From positions 62,001-126,000 of the forward strand of contig JAHBWE010000022.1 in NCBI GenBank assembly GCA_019637155.1: DNA of 64,000 nucleotides, given 5' to 3'. Positions 25,355-35,686 of the stretch are shown piece by piece. The notes beneath the pieces were generated by a model. That model did not search any database, was not told the DNA's origin, and worked only from the letters and a program-made list of their open reading frames with translations. This DNA comes from Labilithrix sp. GTDB lineage: Bacteria; Myxococcota_A; Polyangia; Polyangiales; Polyangiaceae. Each line of letters begins with the position of its first letter. The first letter of the stretch is position 1. The position numbers and the translations under genes were made by a program.

Positions 25355-25681
25355 GTGAGCCCCGAAGACATCAAGGCGCTGCGGAAGGAGCTCTCGTGCA
25401 CGGCGAAGGAGCTCGCGCACGTGCTCGAGATCGAGCAAGCCACCGTTTTGGCGTGGGAAAAGGGCGATCTTTTCCCGACGAAGGCGTTCGTCGACCGCAT
25501 GGCGGCGCTCCGCAAGGCCGGTCCCTCCGCCATCCCGAAGAAGGCCAAGGGCGACGCGCCGATGAAGGTCCTCGCCGACCCCGCGCTGTGGGAGCTCATG
25601 CGAAAGCTCCTCGCCCACAAGAAGCTGCGCGACGACGTGATGAAGCTCGCGGCGAGCTACGACGATCCGAAGGACGAGTAG
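25355..25681 (+). CDS. Helix-turn-helix DNA-binding protein
   Basis: 108 residues from a GTG; the ATG at 25347 stops at once. The N-terminal 55 residues IKALRKELSCTAKELAHVL-EIEQATVLAWEKGDLFPTK fit an XRE/YgiT-type HTH in which the recognition helix contacts DNA. The C-terminal half is Lys-rich helical (LWELMRKLLAHKKLRDDVMK). Stands alone, divergent from the lipoprotein gene and convergent with scpB. No toxin or phage neighbour, so a house regulator. Confidence 0.75.
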   Translation: MSPEDIKALRKELSCTAKELAHVLEIEQATVLAWEKGDLFPTKAFVDRMAALRKAGPSAIPKKAKGDAPMKVLADPALWELMRKLLAHKKLRDDVMKLAASYDDPKDE

Positions 25682-27195
<1,514 letters not shown>

Positions 27196-27199
<4 letters not shown>

Positions 27200-28362
27200 G
27201 GGTCACCCTCGTCGTCGAGCGACGGCACGTCCTGCGAAGGCGGCGGCTCGTCGTCGGTCGTCATGTCGCGATCGTCGAACGGCGAATCCTCGTCGTCGAG
27301 CGCGCTCACGTCGGTGGACGACAGGAGCTCGTCGAGCTGCCCCGATCGGTCGGACGGCGGCGGCTCGTCCGGCGACGTGAGCGGGCCCGTCTCCGCCGGA
27401 CGCGAGGGCGTGTCGCGCGGGAGGCCCTCGAGCGCCGGCTCCGGCTCTGGCTCGGCCCGCGCCTCGACGCCGTTGAGCGCCGCGAGCCCCGCGTCGATGT
27501 CGGGCGGCGGATCGGCGTCGACCGGCGGCGCGACGAGCGGCGTGTCGGGCGCGCTCTCCTCCTCCGCGTTCTCCTCGTTCTCCTCCAGCGTCTCGTCGGC
27601 GGCGACCTGCGCGCTGAACTCGACCCAGATCTGCGCGTCGAAGCTCTCCTGGAAGAGGCGCGTCATCCGGAGGCGCGTCATCTCGAGGAGCGCGAGGAAC
27701 GTGATGACGAGATCGAACTTCGTCGTCTGCCCCTCGAAGAGATCCTCGAAGGCGACCCGCTTCTTCACGCGCAGGATGTCGACGAGCTCGTTGATCCGAT
27801 CCGCGAGCGTGACGCGCTCGTGCACGATGTCGTGCGTGAGGTGGACCTTGCTCTTCTCGAGGACGTTCTGGAACGCCTCCACGAGCGAGAACAGCGGCAC
27901 CTGCGCGAGCGGCGGCAGGCCGGTGTGGATCGCCTCTTCGATCGGCGTGCCGCGGAGGAACACGTCGCGACCCGCGACGCCGCGCGACTGCAGCTCTTCG
28001 CCCGCCTGCTTGTACTTCTGGTACTCGAGGAGGCGGCGGATGAGCGCCTCGCGCGGGTCCTCTTCCTCCCCCGCGACGTCGTCCTCCTGGCCCGGCGGCG
28101 GCGCGGGCAGCAGCATCTTCGACTTGATGTGCGCGAGCGTCGCCGCCATCACGAGGTACTCGCTCGCGACGTCGAGCTCGATGAGCTGCATGACGGCGAG
28201 GTACTCGAGGTACTTCTCCGTCACGAACGCGATCGGGATGTCGAGGACGTCGAGCTCGTGCTTCTGGCAGAGGTGCAAGAGGAGGTCGAGCGGCCCCTCG
28301 AAGGTCGGCAGGGTCACGGTGTACCCGCCGGCCGGACGCTCGCCTATCTGCACCGCCGACAC
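27196..28362 (-). CDS. scpA: Segregation and condensation protein A
   Basis: 388 residues from a GTG at 28362. The kleisin N-terminal domain has FEGPLDLLLHLCQKHELDVLDIPIAFVTEKYLEYL and LVMAATLAHIKSKMLLP, both textbook ScpA signatures. LVITFLALLEMTRLRMTRLFQ belongs to the C-terminal winged helix. After about residue 270 comes a long acidic, Pro-rich tail absent from most ScpA (about 250 aa). Bridges the SMC dimer heads and binds ScpB, encoded next with a 4-base overlap. Single operon scpA-scpB. Confidence 0.93.
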
Positions 28363-28448
28363 GATAAACGACCTCTATGCGTCCAACGCCGCGACTTCAA
28401 TAGGCAGACGTCCCGGACGTCCCTCGTCCCGTCGTGCATCATCGCGGC

Positions 28449-28523
28449 CTACGTCGTCGCGCCGTTGAAGAGCTTGGCGTCCGCGCCGCGGACGTAGAAG
28501 CCGCAGAACGCGAACGTCCGAAC
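28449..28523 (-). pseudogene. Remnant of a DUF2330-like exported protein
   Basis: The reverse frame reads VRTFAFCGFYVRGADAKLF followed by NGATT and stop. This matches the N-terminal mature segment of DUF2330 proteins (CGGFYVxGADAKLxNxATxVV) common in myxobacteria, as I remember the family. No signal peptide precedes it in frame, and the several hundred residues that should follow are missing, so this is a fragment. It lies in the 227-bp gap between divergent scpA and the kinase gene, which otherwise shows nothing clear. Confidence 0.4.
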
Positions 28524-28589
28524 CGGAGGCGCATTTGGGCGATCCTCGGCGTAGTATGTCTGTCGGTGCAAGAGGCAACGGCCGAGGCG

Positions 28590-30920
28590 ATGAAGGTCTG
28601 CGCTTCGTGCGGGGGGCGCTTCCCCGCCGACGCGCTCTTCTGCCCGACCGACGGGACCCCGCTCCAGAGCGCGGCGGCGGCCGAGCGCGAGGCGGCCGAT
28701 CCGTACCTCGGGCAGGAGATCTCCGGCCACATCGAGATCCGTCAGCTCGTCGGCGTCGGCGCGATGGGCCGGGTGTACCGCGCCTTCCAGCGCGGCATCG
28801 ACCGTGACGTCGCGGTGAAGATCCTCCACCGCGAGCTGTCGGCCAACGCCCAGCTCGTCTCGCGGTTCACGCGCGAGGCCAAGGTCGCGTCGCGCCTCAC
28901 GCACCCGAACGTCGTCTCCGTCCTCCTCGCGGGTCAGCTCCCCGACCGCGCGCTCTACATGGTGATGGAGTACCTCGACGGGCTCTCCCTCCAGAGCGCC
29001 CTCGCCGCGGCGGGCGGCGCGCTCCCGCTCCCGCGCGCGCTCCACATCGCGCTCCAGCTCTGCGAGGCGGCGGGAGAGGCGCACGCGCAGGGCATCGTCC
29101 ATCGCGACCTCAAGCCCGAGAACGTGATGCTCGTGCGTCGCGGCGCCGACCACGACTTCGTGAAGGTGCTCGACTTCGGCATCGCGCGCATCAACTGGGG
29201 CGAGCAGTCGGTCGCGACCGCGGCGGGCCTCATCTTCGGGACCGCCCGCTACATCTCGCCGGAGGGCGCGCAGGGCCTCGCGGTGACGCCGGCGAGCGAC
29301 GTCTACTCGATCGCGACGCTCCTCTACCAGATGCTCTCCGGCCGCACGCCCTTCGACGGCGATCAGGCGGTCGGCCTCCTCGTGCAGCAGATCCACGATC
29401 CCGCGCCGTCGCTCCGCTCGCTCGCGCGCGCGACCTACGTCCCGCAGCCGATCGCCGACGTCGTGATGGCCGCGCTCGCGAAGGACCCCGCGAAGCGCGA
29501 GCCCGACGCGCGATCGCTCGGGCAAGCGATCTTCGACGCCGCGAAGCTCGCGGGCCTCTCCCCCGACGAGCTCGCGCGCCCGCACCTCAAGCGCTCCCCC
29601 TCCGCGATCAAGATGGCGCCGCTCGAGCGCACGCAGGCGGAGGCCGCGCCCAACCCCGAGATCGTGAAGCCGGCCGCGAACGGCAAGCCCACCGCTGCGA
29701 CGGTGAAGTGGGAGCCGCCCTCGGAGTTCCAGGCGCGCTTGCAGGAGGCCACCTCCGCGCGCAGCGGCTCCGTCCCCGACGCGAGCGGCTCGCACCCGCG
29801 CCTCGCCCCGACCGCGTCGGTCGACGACACCCTCGACGACGACGACAAGAGCCCGTCCGTCCCTTCGTTTCCGAAGACGATGCCGGGCGACACGCCGATC
29901 CGCACGCAATACGAGACGCCGGCCCCGGACCCGACCGGACCGCAGGCGCGCGCGCCGTCGAGCCCGGAGATCCCGACGCCGCCGCCCAGCGCGCCACGTC
30001 TCGCCGTGGCCGCGGCCGAGGCGGTGAAGGAGGTACCGCGATCGCGGTGGCTCGTCGTGCTCGCGTGCTTCGCGCTCGGGGCGGCGATCGCGCTCGGCTA
30101 CGCCTACAAGACGGGTCGCCTCGGCGGGGACGCGGAGGAGGAGACGTACGTCGCGCGCGCGACGGAGGCGATGTTCAAGAACCACTTCACCGAGCCGGCG
30201 GGCGAGAACGTGAAGGAGATCACCGACGAGGGGCTCCGCCGCTGGCCGAACGACAAGCGGTTCCTCGACATCCGCCAGCGCGCGGCGGGCGCGCTCACGA
30301 CGCAGGCGGTCACGCAGCGCTCCGCCGGCGACGTCCTCGAAGGCCTGCGCCTCGCGCGCCTCGCGCACGAGCTCGATCCGACCGACGCGTCGGCGAAGCG
30401 CCTCGTCGAGCAGTACGAGTCCGAGCTCGCCACGTTCAGCCCGAGCGCGGCGCCCACCCTCACGCCGCCGCCGTCGGCGCACCCCGGGACCCTGCCGCCG
30501 GCGCCGGGTGGATCCGTGCAAGCTGCACGTATCGACTACAAGGCCCTCGTCGACGTGTCGGTCGCGTCGCCGAAGGTCGGGCAGACCGTCGACCTCACCG
30601 CCCGGATCGCGCCGAACAAAGGCGAATTCGTCGATCCCGGGTTTACCGTCAGCGGCCCCGGCGTCCCCGGCGGCGTCCGCCTCCCCGCCGCGCCGACCGC
30701 GCCCGGCGTCTTCAAGACGAGCTACGTGTTCACGGAGGGAGGGAAGTTCGACGTCGCGTTCTCGACCGCGGTCGACGGCAAGCCGGTCCACGCGAAGCGC
30801 ATCGTCTCGACCGCCGGCGCCGCGCCGCCGAGCCCCGCCCCCGGACCTGCGCCCGCGCCCGGTCCCGCGCCGGCGCCTGCGCCTGCGCCTGCCCCGGCCG
30901 GGAGCGTGAAATGGATGTGA
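28590..30920 (+). CDS. Ser/Thr protein kinase with N-terminal zinc ribbon and TM anchor
   Basis: 776 residues from the ATG at 28590 (an in-frame GTG at 28566 is possible). Zinc ribbon CASCGGRF-x7-CPTDG at the N-terminus. Kinase domain 45-310: VGVGAMGRVYRA Gly loop, VAVKIL Lys, GIVHRDLKPENVM catalytic loop, DFGIAR and SPEGAQG. Pro-rich linker with TM LVVLACFALGAAIALGYAYK (around 485). The extracytoplasmic part has a TPR-like helical stretch and a C-terminal beta-sandwich-like segment (KVGQTVDLTARIAPNKGEF). The C-terminal (AP)n tail overlaps the next gene. It should phosphorylate cytosolic proteins in response to an envelope signal. Confidence 0.9.
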   Translation: MKVCASCGGRFPADALFCPTDGTPLQSAAAAEREAADPYLGQEISGHIEIRQLVGVGAMGRVYRAFQRGIDRDVAVKILHRELSANAQLVSRFTREAKVASRLTHPNVVSVLLAGQLPDRALYMVMEYLDGLSLQSALAAAGGALPLPRALHIALQLCEAAGEAHAQGIVHRDLKPENVMLVRRGADHDFVKVLDFGIARINWGEQSVATAAGLIFGTARYISPEGAQGLAVTPASDVYSIATLLYQMLSGRTPFDGDQAVGLLVQQIHDPAPSLRSLARATYVPQPIADVVMAALAKDPAKREPDARSLGQAIFDAAKLAGLSPDELARPHLKRSPSAIKMAPLERTQAEAAPNPEIVKPAANGKPTAATVKWEPPSEFQARLQEATSARSGSVPDASGSHPRLAPTASVDDTLDDDDKSPSVPSFPKTMPGDTPIRTQYETPAPDPTGPQARAPSSPEIPTPPPSAPRLAVAAAEAVKEVPRSRWLVVLACFALGAAIALGYAYKTGRLGGDAEEETYVARATEAMFKNHFTEPAGENVKEITDEGLRRWPNDKRFLDIRQRAAGALTTQAVTQRSAGDVLEGLRLARLAHELDPTDASAKRLVEQYESELATFSPSAAPTLTPPPSAHPGTLPPAPGGSVQAARIDYKALVDVSVASPKVGQTVDLTARIAPNKGEFVDPGFTVSGPGVPGGVRLPAAPTAPGVFKTSYVFTEGGKFDVAFSTAVDGKPVHAKRIVSTAGAAPPSPAPGPAPAPGPAPAPAPAPAPAGSVKWM

Positions 30921-31735
30921 TGCGCCGCGCCGGGTTGGTGCTCGCGTGCTGCCTCTCCTCGGGGATCGCGTCCGCGGCCCCCGCGACCGGGGACATGCCG
31001 CAGCCGGGGCCGGGCGACGGGACGCCGACCCCGAACCGCCCGTTCTCGGGCACGCCCTCGACCGTGCCGCCGCCGACGTCGCCGCGCGCGCTCGATCACA
31101 TCATCGATCGCCCGCACACGATCGCCGAGCTCGAGGCCGGCGTCATCGCGCTCCCGAACGCGCCGATCTCGCCGGGCCAGCGCGGCGGCGACACGCCGAT
31201 CGTCGGCCGCATCGGCCGCGGCGACGCCACGCTCCAGACGGGCATCCACATCCTCTACCGCTTCCATCGCGACTTCATCCTCGGCGCCGGCGCCATCTTC
31301 GCGCCGAGCCCGACGTCGGATCAGCAATACGGCGGCCTCTCGTCGCTCTCGCGGACGCACTCGCGATCGTACCTCTTCCTCGGGGTCGAGGGCCGCTACG
31401 TCCCGCTCCACTACAAGTCGTTCGAGGCGTGGGTCGGCCTCTCCGGCGGCGGCGTCATCGTCGCGGACACGTTCTCGACGAAGGCGCCGAAGGTGCCGCC
31501 GATCCTCGGCACGCCCGACGTCACGATCCGCACCGAGGGCTTCGCGCTCGGCGTGCAGGCCGGCGGCACGTACTACCTGAGCGAGAACTGGCTCGCGGGC
31601 GCGAACGTGCGCGGCTACCACTGGATCTTGCCCGAGGAGCCGCAGTGCTCGCCGATCGGCGACTGCGCGACGCTGGGCGGCTCGGTGCAGGTCTTCGAGA
31701 TCGGCCTCACGATCGGGTATCGCCTGCCGCTCTGA
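30920..31735 (+). CDS. Exported outer-membrane beta-barrel-like protein
   Basis: 271 residues from the ATG at 30920 (TGATG overlap with the kinase stop; an ATG at 30911 would add 3 residues). Signal MRRAGLVLACCLSSGIASA. After a Pro-rich segment, amphipathic strands alternate with turns (TGIHILYRFHRDFILGAGA, YLFLGVEGRYVPLHYKSFE, FEIGLTIGYRLPL with terminal aromatic/Leu), as in 8-10-stranded barrels. Cys pair in QCSPIGDCATL. Probably co-expressed with the kinase; may be its sensory partner. Confidence 0.7.
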   Translation: MRRAGLVLACCLSSGIASAAPATGDMPQPGPGDGTPTPNRPFSGTPSTVPPPTSPRALDHIIDRPHTIAELEAGVIALPNAPISPGQRGGDTPIVGRIGRGDATLQTGIHILYRFHRDFILGAGAIFAPSPTSDQQYGGLSSLSRTHSRSYLFLGVEGRYVPLHYKSFEAWVGLSGGGVIVADTFSTKAPKVPPILGTPDVTIRTEGFALGVQAGGTYYLSENWLAGANVRGYHWILPEEPQCSPIGDCATLGGSVQVFEIGLTIGYRLPL

Positions 31736-32212
31736 TCAGGGGGGCAGCAGCGTGTAGAGGTGCTCCGCCTTCGCGCCGTCACACACGATCTCGAGCTTCA
31801 TCATGAGCGGCTCCTTCGCTTCGAAGGGCGGAAACTCCGAGGCCCACGTCCACGCGACGTCGCCCTGGAAGTTGGCTCGCTTCGGGCCGAGGCCCGGCGC
31901 GTCGTCGATCGTCCCCTCGATCGAGGAAAGCCCTACGTCGCACTCGGCGCCGGGCTTCGTCTTGATCGTGAGCCGCTGCTCCGTTCCGCTGTGCGCCGGA
32001 TCGTTCGCGACGGCGACGTCCCAGATCGCCGGTCTCGGTGCGGGCGCCGACGCGACGGGCGCCGTCGGCGGTGGCGGCGGCGGTGGTGGTGTCTTCCGCC
32101 AGACCTCGCGCGCGGCGGCGGTCGCGATCAAGAGCGCGACGAGCGCGTAGACGACGTGCTGCGGCGACACCTTCGCGCGGGCGGGCTTCTTTTTCCTGGG
32201 GCGAGAGGTCAC
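31736..32212 (-). CDS. Single-pass membrane protein of unknown function
   Basis: 158 residues from a GTG overlapping the stop of the SctT-like gene. Lys/Arg-rich start (RPRKKKPARAK), TM VVYALVALLIATAAAREVW, a PPPPPPPP spacer, then a beta-rich periplasmic domain with two Cys (AECDVGLSS, EIVCDGAKAEHLY). No family recognised. The overlap ties its expression to the export protein, which hints at a role near the secretion gate. Confidence 0.65.
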   Translation of the reverse strand: MTSRPRKKKPARAKVSPQHVVYALVALLIATAAAREVWRKTPPPPPPPPTAPVASAPAPRPAIWDVAVANDPAHSGTEQRLTIKTKPGAECDVGLSSIEGTIDDAPGLGPKRANFQGDVAWTWASEFPPFEAKEPLMMKLEIVCDGAKAEHLYTLLPP

Positions 32213-32910
32213 GTCGGGCTCGCGTGGACGGCGAGGGCGAGGACGGAGGTGATGCGATCGAGCACGAGCGCGATCACGGCGAGGAGCCCGAGCGCGCGGA
32301 GCGGCGCGAGCAGCGCGTGCACCTGCGAGGGCGAGGCGGCGCGGGCGACGAGCGCGAACGCGATCTCGAGGACGACCGCGGCGGCGAGGAGGGGCGCGCC
32401 GACCGCGATCGCGATCCCGATCCCGGCCACGATCGCCTGCGCGGCGTCGAGGAGAGGATGCGCGCCGAAGCTCGCGGTCGTGAGCGCGGTCGCGACGCGC
32501 GCGGGCCCGCCGGTCGAGAGGAACACGATGCTCGCGAGGAGCGAGAGCAGGATCGCGATCGGCGTCGTCTTGCCGCCCTCCACCACCGCGAGGCCGGCGC
32601 CATCCTGCGCGCCGCGGAGCGAATCGACGAGCCCGCCCGCCATCGTCGCCGCCCACAGCGGGATCGCGGCCGCGAGCGCGACGGGGAGACCGAGGAGGAT
32701 CTGCTCGAGCGCGAGGACGACCCACGGCTCGGACCGCAGCTCCGCGATCGGCGCGATCGCAGGGTAGATCCCGGCCGCGAGGGCGACGCCGAGGATCCCG
32801 CGCGCGGGCACCGGCAGCGCCTTGAGGCCGAACGCGGGCACGATCGCCAGCGTCGGCGCGAAGCGTGCCCACGCGAGCCCCAGCGCCTCGAGGTCGACGA
32901 GAAGAGCCAC
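32209..32910 (-). CDS. FliR/SctT-like type III export apparatus protein
   Basis: 233 residues from a GTG, with about six TM helices. ARFAPTLAIVPAFGLKALPVPAR, EQILLGLPVALAAAIPLWAATMAGGLVD and GAPLLAAAVVLEIAFALVARAA follow the FliR/SpaR family (conserved E-x-x-x-G, P and AGxxxD positions). In type III systems this protein forms the export gate with SctR/SctS. No sctR, sctS, sctU, sctV or ATPase gene flanks it, only the small membrane protein downstream. Either it belongs to a dispersed system or it is a relic. Confidence 0.75.
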   Translation of the reverse strand: MALLVDLEALGLAWARFAPTLAIVPAFGLKALPVPARGILGVALAAGIYPAIAPIAELRSEPWVVLALEQILLGLPVALAAAIPLWAATMAGGLVDSLRGAQDGAGLAVVEGGKTTPIAILLSLLASIVFLSTGGPARVATALTTASFGAHPLLDAAQAIVAGIGIAIAVGAPLLAAAVVLEIAFALVARAASPSQVHALLAPLRALGLLAVIALVLDRITSVLALAVHASPT

Positions 32911-32958
32911 CGTGGGGCGCAGATTGACACGGCCCGTTCGTCATGGGAATCGGCGCGG

Positions 32959-33804
32959 ATGCCGCTCGATCTCTCGCTCGTCGGACACAACGGATCGCCC
33001 CACGTCCTCGACTACACGTGGAAGGACACCGCGCTCTACGCCCTCGGCATCGGCGCGAAGAAGGACGAGCTCGACTACCTCTACGAGGGCCGCGGCCCGA
33101 AGGTGATCCCGAGCTTCGCGGTGGTGCCGATGTTCGCGGCGATGCTCGAGCGCGTCGTGAAGACGGGCGGCGACCTCGCGATGGTCGTGCACGGCAGCGA
33201 GCGCGCGCGCGTTCATGCGCCGTTCCCGCCTTCGGGGAGAGCGCTCGCGACGTCGAAGATCGACGGCATCTACGACATGCGAAAGTTCGCGATCGTGATG
33301 ATCGACACGACGATCCAGGTGAACGACGAGCTCGTCGCCGAGACGCGCACGCAGATCATCATCCGCAACGCGGGCGGCTTCGGCGGCACGACCCCGCCGA
33401 AGGAGGAGAAGGCGGCGGAGATCCCGAAGGACCGCGCGGAGCCCGACTTCCGGGTCGAAGAGAAGACGACGCCCGAGCAGGCGCTCCTCTATCGCCTCTC
33501 CGGCGATCTCAACCCGCTCCACGCCGATCCCGAGTTCGCGGCGAAGGTCGGCTTCGAGCAGGGCCCGATCCTCCACGGCCTCTGCACCTACGGGCACATG
33601 GTCCGTCACGTCACGAAGGGCGCGCTCGGCGGCGACGCCTCGAAGCTCACGGGCTTCGGCTGCACGTTCCGCAAGCCGGTGTGGCCGGGCGACACGCTCG
33701 TGACCGAGGGCTGGAAGCTCGACGGCGGCCGCATCGCGCTGCAGGTGAAGGTGAAGGAGCGCGACGAAGCGGTGTGCACCGCGGCCTACGCGCTCAGTGC
33801 GTGA
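32959..33804 (+). CDS. MaoC-type (R)-enoyl-CoA hydratase 2-like protein
   Basis: 281 residues. The second half carries the hydratase-2 motif YRLSGDLNPLHADPEFA, whose Asp and His act as the catalytic dyad, and GPILHGLCTYGHM with VWPGDTL. The N-terminal half is a second hotdog fold (LDYTWKDTALYALGIGA, VIPSFAVVP). This is the double-hotdog form found in peroxisomal and bacterial type 2 hydratases, which hydrate trans-2-enoyl-CoA. Cytosolic. The thiolase 500 bp on suggests fatty-acid oxidation. Confidence 0.87.
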   Translation: MPLDLSLVGHNGSPHVLDYTWKDTALYALGIGAKKDELDYLYEGRGPKVIPSFAVVPMFAAMLERVVKTGGDLAMVVHGSERARVHAPFPPSGRALATSKIDGIYDMRKFAIVMIDTTIQVNDELVAETRTQIIIRNAGGFGGTTPPKEEKAAEIPKDRAEPDFRVEEKTTPEQALLYRLSGDLNPLHADPEFAAKVGFEQGPILHGLCTYGHMVRHVTKGALGGDASKLTGFGCTFRKPVWPGDTLVTEGWKLDGGRIALQVKVKERDEAVCTAAYALSA

Positions 33805-34234
33805 TCGCGTTGACGCACGCGCCGAGGAGCGAGATGCCGATCACGATCGCGGCGATGCCGAGGCGGATCCAGAAGAAGGTGCTCCAGCCGCCGCCCCACC
33901 CGCGGTTGACGTACGCGTTGCCGGCGCCGAAGGGCTGCGCGCCCCCGAAGCCCTGCACGGGGTAGGGCTGGCCATACGGGTTCGGCCCTCCGTACGGGTT
34001 GGGCGGCTGTCCGTACGGGTTCGGCGCGCCGTAGGGTTGACCGTACGCCTGCGGCTGCGGCGCGCCGTAAGCGCCGGGCGGCGGGGCTCCGTAGCCGGTC
34101 GGTGCGCCGTAGGCTTGGGCTTGCATCGGCGGTGCTTGCGGGGCGAGGGCTTGCCCGCAGAAGCGGCACTGCATCGCCTGCGGGTTGGTGTTGAGGCCGC
34201 CACAGGTCCCGCAGGTCGGAGCGCCGCCGTTCAT
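33794..34234 (-). CDS. Zinc-ribbon, Gly/Tyr/Pro-rich membrane protein
   Basis: 146 residues. N-terminal CGTCGGLNT-x7-CRFCGQ zinc ribbon, then about 75 residues of GAPxxYGxP repeats (YGAPQPQAYGQPYGAPNPYG), then a C-terminal TM FFWIRLGIAAIVIGISLLGA. Low-complexity Tyr/Pro segments can phase separate or bind surfaces; no family function. 11-base convergent overlap with the hydratase gene. ATG at 34234. Confidence 0.7.
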   Translation of the reverse strand: MNGGAPTCGTCGGLNTNPQAMQCRFCGQALAPQAPPMQAQAYGAPTGYGAPPPGAYGAPQPQAYGQPYGAPNPYGQPPNPYGGPNPYGQPYPVQGFGGAQPFGAGNAYVNRGWGGGWSTFFWIRLGIAAIVIGISLLGACVNAITH

Positions 34235-34299
34235 CGTTCGAGAGCGTATCGCTCGCGTGGGTCTATCGCCAGGCGCACAAAACGCCTAAGTAGACCCCC

Positions 34300-35493
34300 A
34301 TGGCCAAGCTCCCCAAGTCGCTCGTGATCGTCGGCGCAAAGCGCACTGCCTTCGGAACCATGTCGGGCACGCTGAAGGGCGTGAGCGCGACCGACCTCGC
34401 CGTCCACGCGGCCAAGGCTGCGATCGCGCAGTCGGGGATCGCGGCGGAGGCGATCGGCCACGTCATCATCGGCAACGTCATGCAGACGAGCCCGGACGCG
34501 ATCTACTGCGCGCGCCACGTCGGCCTGAAGGCGGGGCTCCCGATCACGACGCCGGCGCTCACGGTGAACCGCCTCTGCGGCTCGGGTTTCCAGGCGGTCA
34601 TCAACGGCGCGGAGCAGCTCCTCCTCGGCGAGGCGGAGGCGGTGCTCGTCGGCGGCACGGAGAACATGACGCAGGCGCCGCACATCCTCCGCGGCGGCCG
34701 CGAGGGCTGGCCGTTCGGGAAGGCGCCGCAGGTCGAGGACTCGCTCTGGAGCGCGCTCACCGACAGCTACAACAACACGCCGATGGCGGTGACGGCGGAG
34801 AACCTCGCGACGAAGTACGGGCTCTCGCGCCAGGACTGCGACGCGTACGCGCTCACGAGCCAGCAGCGCTGGGCGGCGGCGAACGAGAAGGGCGTCTTCA
34901 AGGACGAGATCGCGCCGATCTCGATCCAGTCGAAGAAGGCGACGGTGGAGTTCGCCGTCGACGAGCACGCGCGCCCGCAGACGACGATGGAGGCGCTCGC
35001 GAAGCTGGCGCCGGTCTTCAAGAAGGACGGCGTGGTGACGGCGGGCAACGCGTCGGGCATCTGCGACGGCGCGGCGGTCCTCGTCCTCACGACGGAGGAC
35101 TTCGCGAAGTCGAAGGGCTTGAAGCCGCTCGCGCGCCTGGTGCAGTGGGGCGTGGCGGGCGTCGACCCGAGCATCATGGGCATCGGCCCGGCGCCGGCGA
35201 TCAAGAACGCGCTCGCGCGGGCGGAGCTGAGCCAGGCGGACGTCGATCTCTTCGAGGTGAACGAGGCGTTCGCGCCCCAGTACCTCGCGGTCGAGAAGGA
35301 GCTCGGTCTCCCGCGAGAGAAGACGAACGTGAACGGCGGCGCGATCGCGCTCGGCCACCCGCTCGGCGCGAGCGGCGCCCGCATCACGACGCACCTGGTC
35401 TACGAGCTCGCGCGCAAGAACGCCCGCTACGCCGTCGGCAGCGCCTGCATCGGCGGCGGCCAGGGCCTCGCGGTGGTTCTCGAGCGCGTCTGA
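34300..35493 (+). CDS. Acetyl-CoA C-acetyltransferase (thiolase)
   Basis: 397 residues, standard length for a biosynthetic-type thiolase. Nucleophilic Cys in NRLCGSGFQAVINGAE; catalytic His in NGGAIALGHPLGASGAR; second Cys in CIGGGQGLAVV. It condenses or cleaves acyl-CoA (2 acetyl-CoA to acetoacetyl-CoA). Homotetramer, cytosolic. Possibly PHB, mevalonate or beta-oxidation; no phaB/phaC neighbour seen. Symbols phaA or atoB would be guesses. ATG at 34300. Confidence 0.93.
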   Translation: MAKLPKSLVIVGAKRTAFGTMSGTLKGVSATDLAVHAAKAAIAQSGIAAEAIGHVIIGNVMQTSPDAIYCARHVGLKAGLPITTPALTVNRLCGSGFQAVINGAEQLLLGEAEAVLVGGTENMTQAPHILRGGREGWPFGKAPQVEDSLWSALTDSYNNTPMAVTAENLATKYGLSRQDCDAYALTSQQRWAAANEKGVFKDEIAPISIQSKKATVEFAVDEHARPQTTMEALAKLAPVFKKDGVVTAGNASGICDGAAVLVLTTEDFAKSKGLKPLARLVQWGVAGVDPSIMGIGPAPAIKNALARAELSQADVDLFEVNEAFAPQYLAVEKELGLPREKTNVNGGAIALGHPLGASGARITTHLVYELARKNARYAVGSACIGGGQGLAVVLERV

Positions 35494-35517
35494 TCGGCGG
35501 CGGCCCAGCGCGGCTCG

Positions 35518-35654
35518 TGCATCTGCGCGGGCGCCGTGTGCGGAGCGGAGTGTGGCGACTCCTTCTGCGCGGGCGTGAACCCGACGCAGGCCTGCGCCGA
35601 GTGCGCGAACCAGCGCTTCAGCAGGCGGACTGCGCGACGAAGCCGACGTACTGA
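35518..35654 (+). pseudogene. Possible frameshifted Cys-rich protein remnant
   Basis: The + frame starting TGCATCTGC reads CICAGAVCGAECGDSF then CAGVNPTQACAECANQRFS. Regularly spaced Cys are unusual for non-coding DNA here. After RFS the frame drifts into Arg/Ala, but another frame continues ADCATKPTY to a stop at 35654. This looks like a decayed Cys-rich exported repeat. No start or signal peptide. It fills the gap between the thiolase gene and the next reverse gene. Low confidence. Confidence 0.3.
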
Positions 35655-35686
35655 AGCGCGGGCCGCGCGGCTGCGTGCTCGGTCGA

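Noticed and set aside
32209..32910. FliR as part of a flagellar cluster
   Set aside because: No flagellar gene lies near; neighbours are a kinase/outer-membrane pair and a hydratase. Kept only as an isolated SctT/FliR-like protein.
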